Part shown: in pieces, positions 1 through 11,330 of the stretch | Layout of the letters: every line of letters starts with the position of its first letter | Numbering within the stretch: the stretch's first letter is position 1 | DNA from: Sophora flavescens | Lineage: Eukaryota; Streptophyta; Magnoliopsida; Fabales; Fabaceae | Direction of reading: 5' to 3' | Length of the DNA stretch: 64,000 nucleotides | Assembly (NCBI GenBank): GCA_030762895.1 | Contig: JAUPTC010000247.1 | Location: 1-64,000 of the forward strand | The notes under the pieces: model-generated | The model's input: only the letters and a program-made list of their open reading frames with translations | Databases searched by the model: none | What the model was told of the DNA's origin: nothing | Position numbers and translations under genes: made by a program

Positions 1-6
1 ACAATA

Positions 7-723
7 CTAGAAGAATGCGCATCCGAATGCACCGATCAATGCACAACATCGCAGTTTCCCTTGTTGATTCTGATGACAAACCTGTAGGGAGAGGAAGGTT
101 TCAGCTAAGATAGCAGGGACCGAGTTCACACCATATTCTTCGACCCTATAGAAAACATCCATGGCTGACTGATCAATCAGATCTGGTACAAAAGGAAAGA
201 GCACCAACCCATATATCATGAGGGCTAGTACTTTGTTGAAAGTAACCCATCGTTGTTGCTGGCCCATCTTGTTGAGGTACACCTCCAAAAACCGCCTCTT
301 CAACCCTTTGGTGGTTCCCTTTTCTGTTTTCTCTATCTGTTCCGGTTGAAGCTCCAACAGACTTGCTATCTTCCAATCTGTTACACATTGGCCATAATAC
401 AGGTAGAAGCGAGTCTTCTTTTGAATGGGCAGTCTTAGCATATAAGCATACTCTTCGATGGTTGGAGTGATGTCCAAGTTAGGCAATTCAAAACACCTCA
501 AAGTTGAGTTCCCATATTTGGCCAATGCACTCAGAGCGGGAGCTTCCACTGGAACACGCAACAGGTCTAATATTCTACCATACTTGCTGGCAAAGTCTGA
601 GCGTGCTTTTTCTGGCATTTGCTGGCTGAGTTCACATAGTCTCTTCATGTCATTAAGTGTCACATCGATCTTGATATTTTTCTTGGGACAACTCGCGTTG
701 CTAGTACTCTTCTCTCGAACCAA
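7..723 (-). CDS. DUF7745-like ORF1 of an Ogre-type retrotransposon, 3' end degenerate
   Basis: This is a 238-residue reading frame starting at an ATG at 723 and ending at a TAG at 7-9. The protein has no known enzymatic function. Its sequence resembles the DUF7745-type proteins that are abundant in legume genomes: a segment near residues 26-60 (LNDMKRLCELSQQ, then ARSDFASKYGRILDLL), a segment with PNLDITPTIEEYAYMLRLPI near residues 81-100, and LRCCA near residue 223. Family members usually continue well past that last motif, while this frame stops about 12 residues later, so the end is probably frameshifted or truncated. It lies downstream of a tRNA-Arg-like primer binding site and a long LTR on the same strand. 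That fits the extra ORF1 that Ogre elements carry before gag. The alternative is a captured host gene fragment. Confidence 0.6.
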   Translation of the reverse strand: MVREKSTSNASCPKKNIKIDVTLNDMKRLCELSQQMPEKARSDFASKYGRILDLLRVPVEAPALSALAKYGNSTLRCFELPNLDITPTIEEYAYMLRLPIQKKTRFYLYYGQCVTDWKIASLLELQPEQIEKTEKGTTKGLKRRFLEVYLNKMGQQQRWVTFNKVLALMIYGLVLFPFVPDLIDQSAMDVFYRVEEYGVNSVPAILAETFLSLQVCHQNQQGKLRCCALIGAFGCAFF

Positions 724-1796
724 ACTTTTCCATGGTTCTTGCTATAAGGTGAATACCAAAATCTTCCAACAAAGAGACACAACAAAAAAATGAGTATAGT
801 GAAACAAATATATCTTGCATGATTCATGTTTCATGGACCCAGTGGGGTTGAAAACCCTGATGGGTATGCATTACCTTCATTATGACATAACGCCTATTAG
901 GTGTGCAATAATATTCGAATATGTCATTCAGGTTTGGGGCAGCAATGTGATGCCCCTAGTTTTGTGAATATTCACAATGAGTATGCATGACAATTTATGC
1001 TTATGATAATAGAGAGAGGAAAGAAAAGTACGCCCCTTTTTGCCCTGAGCGGTAAAACCTAAGGATGGACACGCCTTAAGGTTAGGACTCTAAACGGGTT
1101 GGCCACTAGGTCGCTCTACTAGTGAGAGTTGGGACGAGTCTAGACCTCAAAAGTCATCCCCATTGCCCTCATAAGAGTATGATTCATGAATCTAGCCACA
1201 AGTAGGGATAAACCCTCTCAATATGACTATTCCACGATCTCATGTACAATCTGAGTGGTGAACTAACCAAGATTAGGAGGTACAAGACCTCTTCAATAAC
1301 AACGCAGAGCATCGCCTAATCCTTGGGTTTTTGGGCAAGCTCAGGTATAGAGCTAAGTGTGTGTGCAATATGTGATAGTGATGTATGTGAAGGGGGCATA
1401 CAAACCTGTAACACTTAAAGATGAAAATAAAAAGAAAAGACAAGAAAACCCGCAAAACAAAAACATAGGTATATAAAAATGGTTATAAGTCCTCTAACCT
1501 ATTGTTAAGACATGGAAAAAAAGAAAAGAGAATGGGGAGGAAACAAAAACATTGTTAGTGAAACATATATAACAATAACATGAATTAAAATGTATGTACA
1601 ACTAATTCTTCTCATTTAAATAAGAGGACGATCCAAACAAACATCACAAAAATAAAAACATTTTTAGTTTTGTCATTTAATTATTGTAAGGAATAAAACC
1701 AACAGGATACAGCCAAAAAAAAGTAAAACAAATAAGCTACCGATTACTAAAAATTTGCAAAACCAATTTTTATGGGCTTGACTCTCTTAAAAGAAG
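724..1796 (-). other. Untranslated leader between Ogre primer binding site and ORF1
   Basis: About 1.07 kb without a credible coding frame separates the primer binding site from the ORF1 start. It is AT-rich with scattered A runs. I assign it to the 5' leader of the Ogre-like element only from its position. Confidence 0.4.
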
Positions 1797-1813
1797 TCCC
1801 CAGCGAGTCGCCA
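1797..1813 (-). other. Primer binding site, tRNA-Arg type (Ogre-like)
   Basis: The minus strand reads TGGCGACTCGCTGGGGA. This is the tRNA-Arg-complementary motif used by Ogre/Tat elements, with one C missing. It sits directly next to the inferred 3' end of the LTR, which fixes the element orientation as minus. Confidence 0.7.
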
Positions 1814-2662
1814 TCTCAGAGCGACCAAGAAAAAAAGGACTAGTTTTTCCTTTTAGAGGAAAACATGGAGTCGCCACCAACTTTATTTAATTTCTGGGAA
1901 AGTTGGAAAACCCTTCAAGAAGAAGCTTCGGTTCGAGAGTCGATTATGTCTAGGGAAGGCATGGAGACTTAACCCCACGACACCCTGGAACATCCATAAA
2001 TGGTTACCCAAAATTAGTTATGTAAACTATTAGTAACTTTTGAAATATTTGTTTTACCATTGTGAATCTATTTATTAAAACTTCGTGAGGTTGAACATGA
2101 CACGTAAGTCCACGGGAGCAACCTCTAAATCAAGGGTTGAACACTGACACTTGTCATAGGGCAACCCCCAAAAAAAGGTTGTTTTAATAAAGTGATCATC
2201 CTCTATTTTTTATGTAAAATAAATAATTTTTATCTCTTGAAAATGGGACAAAAACGTAGAAATGAAACTTTTTACTAACTTATTCGAGAGAAAAGAAGCA
2301 CGAGAGAAATAAGAGTGTCAAGAGAAATTTATTAATAATATCAACGAAAAGAACAAAGATTACCAAACAGGAGTAAAATAAGAATGACCTTGTTTACTCC
2401 CACAGTGGTAAGATTTTAAGATCGAAGCCTTTACATCCAATTTCCCTGGCTCCTTTAACTCTTCCTTCTTAACCACTTCTAATAATAGGGAAGAGAAAAG
2501 GAAGCTCGGATTTCGATCTCTCTTCCTCACCACAAATATCTCTATTTTCTTTCTCTTTCTTTGTATCTTTCCTCTCTATCTCCTTTCTCGATCTTCGTTT
2601 CCTCTCAAGAACCGTGTTCTTCCCCTACAAAAAATCCTCCTTTCTCCTCTCTTTTTCCTCTC

Positions 2663-2670
2663 CTTTTATA
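2663..2670 (-). promoter_or_regulatory. TATA box of Ogre-like LTR
   Basis: The minus strand reads TATAAAAG, followed downstream by a pyrimidine/purine-rich leader. It would place transcription initiation near 2635, giving a U3 of roughly 2.35 kb. No transcript evidence is available. Confidence 0.45.
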
Positions 2671-2749
2671 GATGGAAGAGAGGGCTTCGCTTCTTCTCCG
2701 TTGACTTCAAGGTCGGTTTTACGAATACTTAGGGCTTGGGCCATTCCGG

Positions 2750-3170
2750 CAGCGGAGAAAGGGGGGATTTGATGTGAGGGTTGTATGCTTGAAAGGGGAG
2801 GAGAGATGGGGGTTTTGTCCCATGGGTATGAAGGCTTTTTAGGGTTAGGAGTGAGGCTGCTAGTTTATGGAGAGGGAGCAGATGGAAGAAAAAAGAAAAG
2901 ACCAATGGGTAGAGGAGGTGAAAAAAAGGGGGGTTCTGAGCAGAGATAGCGTGTGTCCAGATGGGGTGGTATGAGTAGCAGAAAGGTGGTGATTTGATGT
3001 GAGGGTTGCACGCTTGAAAAGAGAAAGGAGATAGGGGGTTTTGAGCAGAAATAGCGTGTGCCCAGACGGGGTGGCGTGAGTAGCAGAAAGGTGGTGATTT
3101 GATGTGGGGTTGCACGCTGAAAAGAGAAAGGAGATGGGGGTTTTGTCTGATGTGCATGATGGCTTTTTAG
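2750..3170 (-). repeat. 105-bp tandem repeats in Ogre LTR
   Basis: Units beginning CAGAAAGGTGGTGATTTG start at 2979 and 3084, a period of 105 bases. A more diverged unit starts near 2751. The open frames across it on the minus strand repeat the same peptide and are not genes. Confidence 0.75.
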
Positions 3171-3544
3171 GGTTAGGAGTAGGGTTACCAGGTTAAAGCA
3201 AGGCAAGAGGTAAGGAAGAAGGAGAACCAATGGGTAGAGGAGGAAAAGAGGTCTTGCCTGGTACGTAAAGTGGGTAGGAGGCGTAACTCGGCTTCCTTTC
3301 CTTTTTGTTGATTGTCTTTTTCTCCTTGTTTTCTTCGTTCTTTCTTCCTTATCTTCTCCTTCTTCTTTCCTTATTCTTTAGCCTTCAGCCTGAAAATAAA
3401 ATTGCAAGGACGGAATCTCTTCGTCCCAACAGAAAATTAGATATGCAAAAGTATATATACAATCGACGGGACCCCCGCCCAACAAGAAAAGATAATTGCG
3501 GTGGGACGAACCTCCTCGGCCCAATGTAAATTAAAATAATTGAA

Positions 3545-4890
3545 GTGGATGGGAACCCCCGTCCAATAGAAATAAGAGGACAGGATCGCGGACCACCCCG
3601 TCCCTCCAGCAAGTGTAATGACTGGACGGACCACCCCGCCCATTGGCGGGTGCGTGGAAAGGACGGGCCAACAAAGAAGTGCGAAGCAATGGACGGGACC
3701 ACCCCGCCCACCGCAAATGTAATGACTAGACGAGACCCTCTCCATTGGTAGGTGCAAGGGACGGACAGGGCCAACAGCGAGTGCGAGAGCAATGGACCGG
3801 ACCACCCCGCCCACCAAAGATGTGTAATGACCGAACGGGGCCACCCCGGGTCCATTGGGAATGCGATGGACCGGGACTGACCCAACAAAGAAGTGCCAAG
3901 CAATGGGCAAGACCACCGCGCCCACCAAGAAGTTTATGATTGGACGGGGACCACCCGCCCATTGGCAAGCGCGATGGATGGACGGACCCAATAGCAAGTA
4001 CAAAGCAAATGTATCGGGGACCACCCCATCCACCAAGCAGTGTAATGACGGACGGGACCACCCCATCCATTGGCAAGTACAAATGTGATGGACGAGACTT
4101 CCCCGTCCAAGAGCAAGTCCCACATGATTGACGGGACTTCCCCGTCCGCGGCAAGTACAACTGTGATGGACGGACTTCCCGTCCAACAAGAAGTCCCATG
4201 CGATGGACGAGGCTTCCCGTCCAACAAAGAATTCCACATGATGGACGGGACTTCCGTCCCAGCAAGTTCAAATGTGATGGATCGGACTTCCCCGTCCCAC
4301 AAAGAAGTACAAATGTGATGGACGGGACTTCCCGGCCCAACAAAGAAGTCCGACATGATGGGACGGGACTTCCCCGTCCACGCCAAGTGCAAATGTGATG
4401 GACGAGACTTCCCATCCAACAAGAAGTCCACATGCGATGGACGAGGCTTCCCCGCCAACAGCAAGTCCCACATGATGGACAGACTCGAGACTTCCCCGTC
4501 CATAGCAAGTGCAAATGTGATGCGGGACTTCCCATCCACAAGATAAGTGCAATGTGATGGACTGGACTTCCCCGCCAAACAAGAAGTACAAATGTGATGG
4601 ACGGGACTTCCCTGTCCAACAAAGAAAGTCCCACATGATGGACCGGGACTCCCGGCCCAACAATGAGTGAAAATGTGATGGATGGGGCTTCCCGTCCAAC
4701 AAGTAAGTACAAATATGATGGACTGGACTTCCGTCCAACAAGCAAGTACACATGTGATGGACGTTACTTCCCCGTCCATCATCAAGTGCAAATGTGATGG
4801 ACGGGGCTTCTCCGTCCAACAGTAAGTTCAAATGTGATTGACGAGACTTCCCCGTCCAACAAGAACTTGCCACATGATGGACGGACCAAC
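3545..4890 (-). repeat. Hairpin-forming 39-bp minisatellite in Ogre U3
   Basis: Tandem units of about 37-40 bases contain a core such as GGACGGGACTTCCCCGTCC. The core is a 7-bp inverted repeat (GGACGGG with CCCGTCC) around a short loop. I estimate more than 30 units. Units before about 4080 carry ACCACCCCG in the loop region and later units carry ACTTCCCCG. Long minus-strand open frames through the array are repeat translations, not coding sequence. Confidence 0.85.
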
Positions 4891-5149
4891 GGCAAATTAG
4901 ATATTAGTTTCCTACTTTCTTCATTTTTTTTTTTATTATTATTAGTCTCCTTGAAGTGTAATGTTACAATAAAAGACTTGACAAAAATGGGTGTTCACAA
5001 TGACTCTCATCTTAGAAACATATCGTTGATCTTTGGCCAATCTTTGTTGATAATGCAGACAGAATCTTGGCAATGGAGAAACACCCTCTTTCTCGGAATG
5101 ATCACCGGTAAATAAACATGAGTCTCTTGAAAGCGTTGTCCCTATGGAT

Positions 5150-6452
5150 TTCTTCTTACGCGTATAAATTCTTTTTGGTCGAGGGATGGGTTCTCGAGAA
5201 TGGTGAATGAGACCTAACTGTAATGAAAATTTCCTTCCCAAGGACATGATAAGGAAAATCTCACTATTATGTCCCTTCTTAACTCGGAGCAAGGTGGATA
5301 TTTTAGCCCTAGGCTGGTTCGGAGGATGGTTTCTTTTCTTTGAAGAATGCATATTAGATTGTTTCTAGGCATAGCTTAAGTCGTGCAAACCCTATTTGGG
5401 GGACCTTTTGGAGCTGGAAGTGGCCATCCGCGTATGCAAATCCACATGTGGAAAGTCTTCATGATCGCCTTCTCACGAATGTTAGAAGGAGTGCGTGGAG
5501 CGGGCAAGCTCTTGATTGTGAGAAGTGTGTGGGTGTCCCCTGAAACCACTATTCACGTTCTAAAGGATTGTCCGAAGCAACTCAGGTCTGATTCCTATCA
5601 TTTCTTCGCTATAAGAAATGAATTCTTCTGGTTGGGACTTCAGGAATGGTTCCACATTAATATGACAAGCTCGTTTGGGTACCGACAAACACGAGCCATG
5701 GGTATGTATTCATGACCGCTTGTTCTTTCCTCCTGGGCAAGTGGAGAAATAAAGGATATTTGAGGAAGATTTTGGGAAACCCTCCGTAACTGCAAGGTTC
5801 ATTTTGCTTTATGCTAGAGGTGTCACAGATGCTATGTCGAAAAATGCTGTTGTGGACGGGTCTAGAGCTCCCGTCCTTCAACACGTTAAGTGGTGTTTTC
5901 CACCGAGAGGTGGTGGAAGTCGAACACGGATGGCGCTTCTAAAGGTAACCTAGGTTTAGCCGGTCAGTGGGGGTGGTAGTAGGGACGATAAGCGGCAAGT
6001 GGGTGTGTGGCTTTGGCATGAATATCGGAGTCCTGCTCCGCTTTCAAGGTTGAGCTCCGGGGCATTCTTAAAGGCTTGGAGCTTGCTCGGAACCGTGGGA
6101 TTCGCCATCTTGTAGTGGAATCTGACTCTTCTTGCATTATTTCTCTCCCGAATGGTAGTAGAAATGTGGAAAGCGGTTATAGATAAATTTTTTGATCATA
6201 TCTTGGCTCGTAGAACAGGGACCGACGTATCACCTTTTGCCACACTTTCAGGGAGGAAATGCATGCAGGACTCGGATGGCTAATTGGAGTTTATCTACGT
6301 ATTTGGGGACTCATGTTGTTTGAGATCCCCAAGTGGACCTTAGAACTTGTTATTTCATGATTTGGCTTGGGTCTTCCATACCCCCGGATGATTTCTTCGT
6401 TGTAATCTTTGTTTTTGGTTGGGGTTTTTCCTTTTGAGTAACAAAAAAAAAC
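5150..6452 (+). pseudogene. 5'-truncated LINE fragment (zf-RVT and RNase H) with poly(A)
   Basis: Broken plus-strand frames read like the C-terminal part of plant L1-type LINE ORF2. Around 5510-5580 there is a zf-RVT-like stretch (TTIHVLKDCPK). Around 5920-5960 an NTDGASKGNLGLAG-like segment matches the start of a LINE RNase H, and near 6050-6130 KVELRGILKGLELARN followed by VVESDSS fits its helix and second acidic site. The segment ends in a 3' untranslated stretch and a run of A at 6443-6452. Several frameshifts and stops are present. The upstream limit is uncertain, and I could not find a target site duplication. Confidence 0.6.
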
Positions 6453-7060
6453 CTTAATGTTTATTTTTGTTTATTAATGTTGTTTGGATCGAGTAATTTT
6501 ATTTACTTATTTAAAAGGTTTTCATGAGTACGTTAACACCGTTGTTACAGGTGTGCACGCTTAGACAATAGCATTACACCATTATTATTTGTTTAGTAAA
6601 ATATTTCAAATAGTATGATTGAAAGAAATTTATTTTCATATTTTACTCTATTTAATTTTAGATTTGAAAATATGTTGGTTTAAAAGTAATTGAAGATTAA
6701 TTTTGGATCATTGATTTCTTTTGGTTGATGAATTCAACCATCAATCTTTACTCTAATTTAAATTTTATAATTATATAGTTCTCACTCATCATTTTTAGAT
6801 CTAAGGACTAGTTTTTTTTTTTGGTTCAATCTCAACCACTCATTTTTGTACCTATCCATTGAATAAATAAAAAATAAAAAGTTCCTCTCCCCTGGTCCCC
6901 TGTTTACACGCCGACCCCCCTCCTTTCACTTCCTTTTTTTTTCTTTCTTCTTCCCTCTTCTTCTGTCATTTTTCTCGATTCACCTTTCTTCCTCTCTTCT
7001 CATCAACTTCTTCTCTCCCTCTTTAGCTCACAACCGCGCGCCACCACCTTGGGAGGAGAC
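6453..7060. other. AT-rich non-coding stretch ending in CT-rich leader-like DNA
   Basis: No gene or repeat family is recognised in the AT-rich part. From about 6930 it becomes strongly pyrimidine-rich, like the transcribed leader of an LTR or gene. Confidence 0.4.
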
Positions 7061-7410
7061 GACCACTGCGCCTGGCCTCGTGCCATCATCGGGGGTACCG
7101 GGCTCGGCCACTGTTCATGACGCGCCGAGCGAAGATGACGCGCGCTTCAGTTCGCATGGTTCTCCGGCTCGCGTCGCCCCGCAGCTCCGCGGCCGCTGCA
7201 ACTCGCACAAGCTGATGGCGTCCCGCCCACACTCTAGTAGTGGAGAAGACGACCCACGAGTCCTAGAACATCGTCCTCGTGTTCTCGATTCCGTTTGTTC
7301 CTCCGTTGTCCATTGTCGCTCGTCGCCACTGCCACCTCGTTGAGTCGCGTCGCCGCCGTCACCACCACCTTGGGCCGCCGCGTCCTCTTCCATCACCTTG
7401 GGTGAGTGTT
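7061..7410 (+). other. GC-rich island with short open frame and GTGAGT donor-like site
   Basis: The stretch is far more GC-rich than its surroundings. It holds an 87-residue open frame (7080-7343) of low complexity with no recognised domain, and it is followed by GGGTGAGTG near 7400, a good splice-donor match. It could be the first exon of a dead gene or the R-U5 part of an unrecognised Ty3 LTR. I cannot choose between these. Confidence 0.3.
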
Positions 7411-9960
7411 TTACCCGTATTCTCTTTGTAAAAGTCTCAAATCAATTTTTAAACCCTAATCATTTCAATTGTTAAATATGAAATTATTTATTTTTTTTAT
7501 AATTGAGGTTGTGAATTAGTGTTTCCTAAACTAATTTTATCGTTGTTGGAGTCTCACGGATGAGTGTTTATAAGTAAGGCCCTCACCTTACAAACTAGCT
7601 GGGATTCGTTAGGCCCAAACATAAATTCTTCCCAAATTGTATTATGAACCTAAAGTCTCAAATCTATTTATTTTGAAATTGGTCTTATAATTATGAAATT
7701 AACTATGTTTCTATGTAATTAAGACTGTTAAATGTTTTGACAAACTGATTTCGCATTTCTATAATTAAATTTCTTTCCCCCAATTTTTGGTGTTGGACAT
7801 TATTTTGCCCAAATATGATTTCTGTTGAAAGCGACTCTATTTTGTGAAATTAAATATATTAGTGAGTTAAATATATAGTGTTGAGGATGAGTAATTAATT
7901 TTGTGAATTGTCTGATTGTTTCAATGCTTGGGTCATCTCTCTGTGATGTTGTTCATGCTCGCACTTGCTTTGGGGAAGCAGGAATTGCATTTTGAGAACT
8001 AAATGGAGTTGACTGCATGGCTGTGAAGTTCCAGAAAAACCTTTGAACGCCTTAAAAGGTGGGGGAATATTATATGTTAGGTGTAGTTCGGGATATATGC
8101 GGGTTAGTATAATTGCTTAGGAACTTTGGGAATTATTTTTAGCATGCTTGCTTAATATTTCTAATGCTGCGATTATCTGTGTAACTTTAGGACTTTGATT
8201 ATGTCTTGCTTGAATAGTTTTAAGTTTAATTTAGCGTTATGCTAAATGTAAATTTGTTGTGTTGGCGTAAGGTTCAGAATCGAGAACCTTACTTTCTTGT
8301 GACTTGCGTACGCTAAGCGTTGGATATAATTCCATGTAATTGGGCTCTCACTATAAGCCTCGTACGATCAGTAAGTCGTTGATGGACTTTTGTGAGTTGC
8401 GTTTGTTTCCGAACTCGGATTTCGGAGGTGTTGGAATGTATATTTTTAGTTGGTATCAATTCTCACTTCTTGAATTTATGAATTCAACCTCAAGGTTTAT
8501 CCTTATTTGTGTTTTGTTAAGTCTTGGGCTCAAACCAATTTATTATACTCGTATTGAGGAAATTTTTGGAATGAATAGGCCAAATTATTGAATAGTTAAT
8601 CGATTTTCAAGTTATTCGTCTTGGGATGTTTAAAATTTATTTATTTTATTTTATTTTAAGTATCAAATATTAATTGTAACTATTATTATGCATTTTACCC
8701 AAAATGAGTCAAAATGGCAATTTATCGGGTTAAATCATTTTATTGTTGCTCGCACTCTAAAATAATCAATTTTTGCCTAAGTAAGTTTTAGTTTAAAGTA
8801 TTCAAATGAATTTGAGTTAAAAAAACATAATTTTGACTAATGGTCTATTCGAGCCCAACTCTTATCAATAACTGTATTTATATTGATACCCGGTGCTTTT
8901 TTGGGACTTTTTTAGTTTCCGCCGTGTCCCTCGGACAACAATCCAACCTAACCATAGTCGTTGTCGTTCTGGAAGCATAGACACCTATTATAGGATATCA
9001 GGGGACTGTGTGGGGGTCACGGAGACATCGTGGGTAGTCAAGCGTGGATCGACTATCTTGACACTCCACTGAACTACATATTGTTTAGATGTTAAGTACT
9101 TTCGTGAGAAAGGACCGCGGAGATGTTTGTTAGCGTGCTCTACCGGGACTTGTGCACCAGAGTTGTTTACGATATTACGTGAATGCTACCCCCGACAAAA
9201 CATTATGACAACAATAGTCTCTTGGAGCAAAATTAGGTCTAAGTCTTAGGTATACATTCGAGTATCACCCTTTCTAAAATTACATATTTATTTTATGAAT
9301 GTATCCTTAAATATATGTATCCACTCTATTGATTGTTTGTCGCCACATACTCATATCTACGTTATGAGCTTGTGATAGAATCTTACCTCCATATATGTTT
9401 CTTCTCTCTCTTTGTATGTGTGAGTAGCTACTTCTGATAACTGCTCTCACATGAGACCGAGAATCTGTCTTGATCTAATAGGCATCAGGGATGCGACTCC
9501 CAAACTTGGAGAGTCTCACCTTTGACGATGTGTTGTATAGACTTTTGTACTTTTGAAGGATTTATGTCTCGGGATATTTATGCACTTTGTTTTATTTTGG
9601 TTATGTACAAATGCTCATGGAACTTTGATGTTTTTCCTTTATGCCAAGCATGTATGAGAACAGTTCCCGTGTTTATAACTTTATGTATATTTTATGTTAC
9701 TAGTGAAAACTTGCGAATGTATGAAAATCAATTTGGATTATCTGTATCTATTTATTTTTTTAAGTCGTTATTATAGTTGAAGTTTTTATTTTCTTTTCCG
9801 CTTCCTAGAGTTGATGTAAGACGAGAGATCAAGTGTGGTTAGATAAAGTTTTGACGTTATAAACTGCTTTATCAGTTCTTCGACTTCATATAAATCTCGG
9901 TTTTTCAAAGGAGACATTTTGAAAATGATTTATGAAAATCCTTATTTTTAATCATCCGAA
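7411..9960. other. Unassigned non-coding DNA, possibly LTR-derived
   Basis: There is no credible coding frame. Short segments (8880-9230 and 9340-9520) have the mixed composition and CT-rich runs often seen in long Ty3 LTRs, but I could not match either end to a TG or CA boundary or to another copy in the window. Confidence 0.25.
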
Positions 9961-10188
9961 TGAGTGTTAAATTAAAACTAGATGCTACACGTGTCATTCA
10001 ATGAAAGCCACATAGGAGAGTCAACGCACCATGTATACATATCCGTTAACTCAAACAGACCAAACTTGACGTAATGACTAACTTGTCTCACATTTGCTAA
10101 TTCTCAGGGACTATTTGATTAATTTGTTTTTGTCGGAGACTCAAAATGGGCACCGCAAAATTGCCGGGGACCAAAATGAGCCTTTACT

Positions 10189-10233
<45 letters not shown>

Positions 10234-10275
10234 CCAAAGTCAAACGAGTTTAATTGTTATACATCACAAAGTGTA
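9961..10275. repeat. MITE-like fragment
   Basis: Phrases such as GGGACTATTTGATT and GGGGACCAAAATGAGC are reminiscent of abundant small non-autonomous repeats in legumes. No terminal inverted repeat pair was resolved, so the class is a guess. Confidence 0.3.
10191..10230. repeat. (AT)20 microsatellite
   Basis: Forty bases of perfect AT dinucleotide repeat. Confidence 0.95.
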
Positions 10276-10479
10276 AAAGTGTAAAGTTATTTGAGAGTGT
10301 CAATCAATCAACAATCATGATATGGATGACTTTTAAGGTAGGAAAACAATGAAATGAATAGATTAAAGCATGAGAAGGGGAGTTGAATTATGTTCTAGTT
10401 AACTTTTTCAAAAAAGAGAAAGTTTTCTAAAGAAAGAATCAGATACAAATATCATCGCGATATAAAACAAGTTTGTCGC

Positions 10480-11330
10480 GACTATCCCGTCCGGAGCCAG
10501 TGAAAGAAAAAGGTAAAACAGAGAGTCGCCTCCAATATTTTATTTGGTAAAAACATTGGAAAAACCATTTATTTTAGGTAAATGGTTTTTATAAAAAGAG
10601 GGATTTGAGTTTGGGAGTCGATTCACAGTCTAGAAGGTGTTAGCATCCTACATCATCCGTTTAAAAATAAGACCTCAAGTTAATTGTGCAAAATAATTTT
10701 AATAACCTTCAAAATATCTATTTTAACCCACTTTTTTAAATAAAAGAAAAAGATAAACAAAACAAAAGAGAAAATTAAATTCTTGACTTGACAATGATTG
10801 ATTCGCTTTCATACGTATTCTCGAATGATGAGAAACTCAAAGTCACGTAGTTCTTATAGAAAAAAGATTTGATTGGTTGGTTGATTTTAATTTTGAAAAG
10901 GATTTTATTTTGAAAATTATTTTAAAATAGATTTTATTTCAAAAATAATTCACTTTTGCACAAAGTCCAAGGATAAGCAGTTATATGATAAACCCTTACA
11001 ATTCATACGCTACTTGAGGATGAAAATTCATACATCAACGCCTTAGATTGTTGCGTGAATCTGAAAAGATTTGTTATTTTTGATAAAATTTGTGAGTAAA
11101 TTGAAAACATTTTATTATTATTAAAAAGGGAATTTACTATGGCACATGGTTAAAGATAGTCAAACTATACGATGAACCCCTACAATGCATACGACACCTC
11201 GAGGATGAGAAATCATACATCAACGTCAGAAGTTTGTTGTATGAATAAAAAAGATTTATTTTTTTAAAGGATTTTATATTTTTATTTTGGTCATTTCTAA
11301 TTTTTTGTATATTTTATGGTGACTTCTAAC
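10480..11330 (-). mobile_element. Degenerate Ogre-like LTR end
   Basis: The GAGTCGCCTCCAATATTTTA block near 10531 and the GGGAGTCGATTCACAGTCTA block near 10614 parallel the two blocks of the first LTR at about 1870 and 1935, in the same order and spacing style. This supports a related minus-strand LTR 3' part. It also contains a diverged direct duplication: similar sequence around 10990-11060 and 11170-11250 (TACTTGAGGATGAAA versus CACCTCGAGGATGAGA). No element coding region is attached. Confidence 0.45.

Larger units (their letters stand above)
1814..4999 (-). mobile_element. Ogre-like 5' LTR, about 3.2 kb
   Basis: On the minus strand the LTR starts with TGTGAACACCC at 4999 and runs to the primer binding site at 1813. 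The same start sequence occurs at 28333, at the edge of a second copy. U3 holds a 39-bp minisatellite, then a conserved unique block at 3183-3480 shared with 27034-27310, then three 105-bp-type repeats, then a TATA box. The R-U5 part contains the GGAGTCGCC block followed by an AGAGTCGATT block typical of Ogre-type LTR ends. The terminal CA next to the primer site is not visible, so that boundary is approximate. Confidence 0.65.

Noticed and set aside
1797..1813. tRNA genes at the tRNA-like motifs (also 19481-19498, 32857-32868, 45784-45795).
   Set aside because: Only 12-18 bases complementary to tRNA 3' ends are present, each beside an LTR. They are primer binding sites.
3437..4873. Long minus-strand open frames of 201-341 residues across the Ogre LTR array, and plus-strand ones at 3545-4546 and 27348-27813.
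   Set aside because: They are translations of a 39-bp tandem repeat. The frame stays open because the unit length is near a multiple of three. There is no domain or start context.
3545..4890. Direct repeats with regular spacing that could suggest a CRISPR array.
   Set aside because: Units are contiguous and lack unique spacers, the context is a plant LTR, and the same array recurs in a second LTR.
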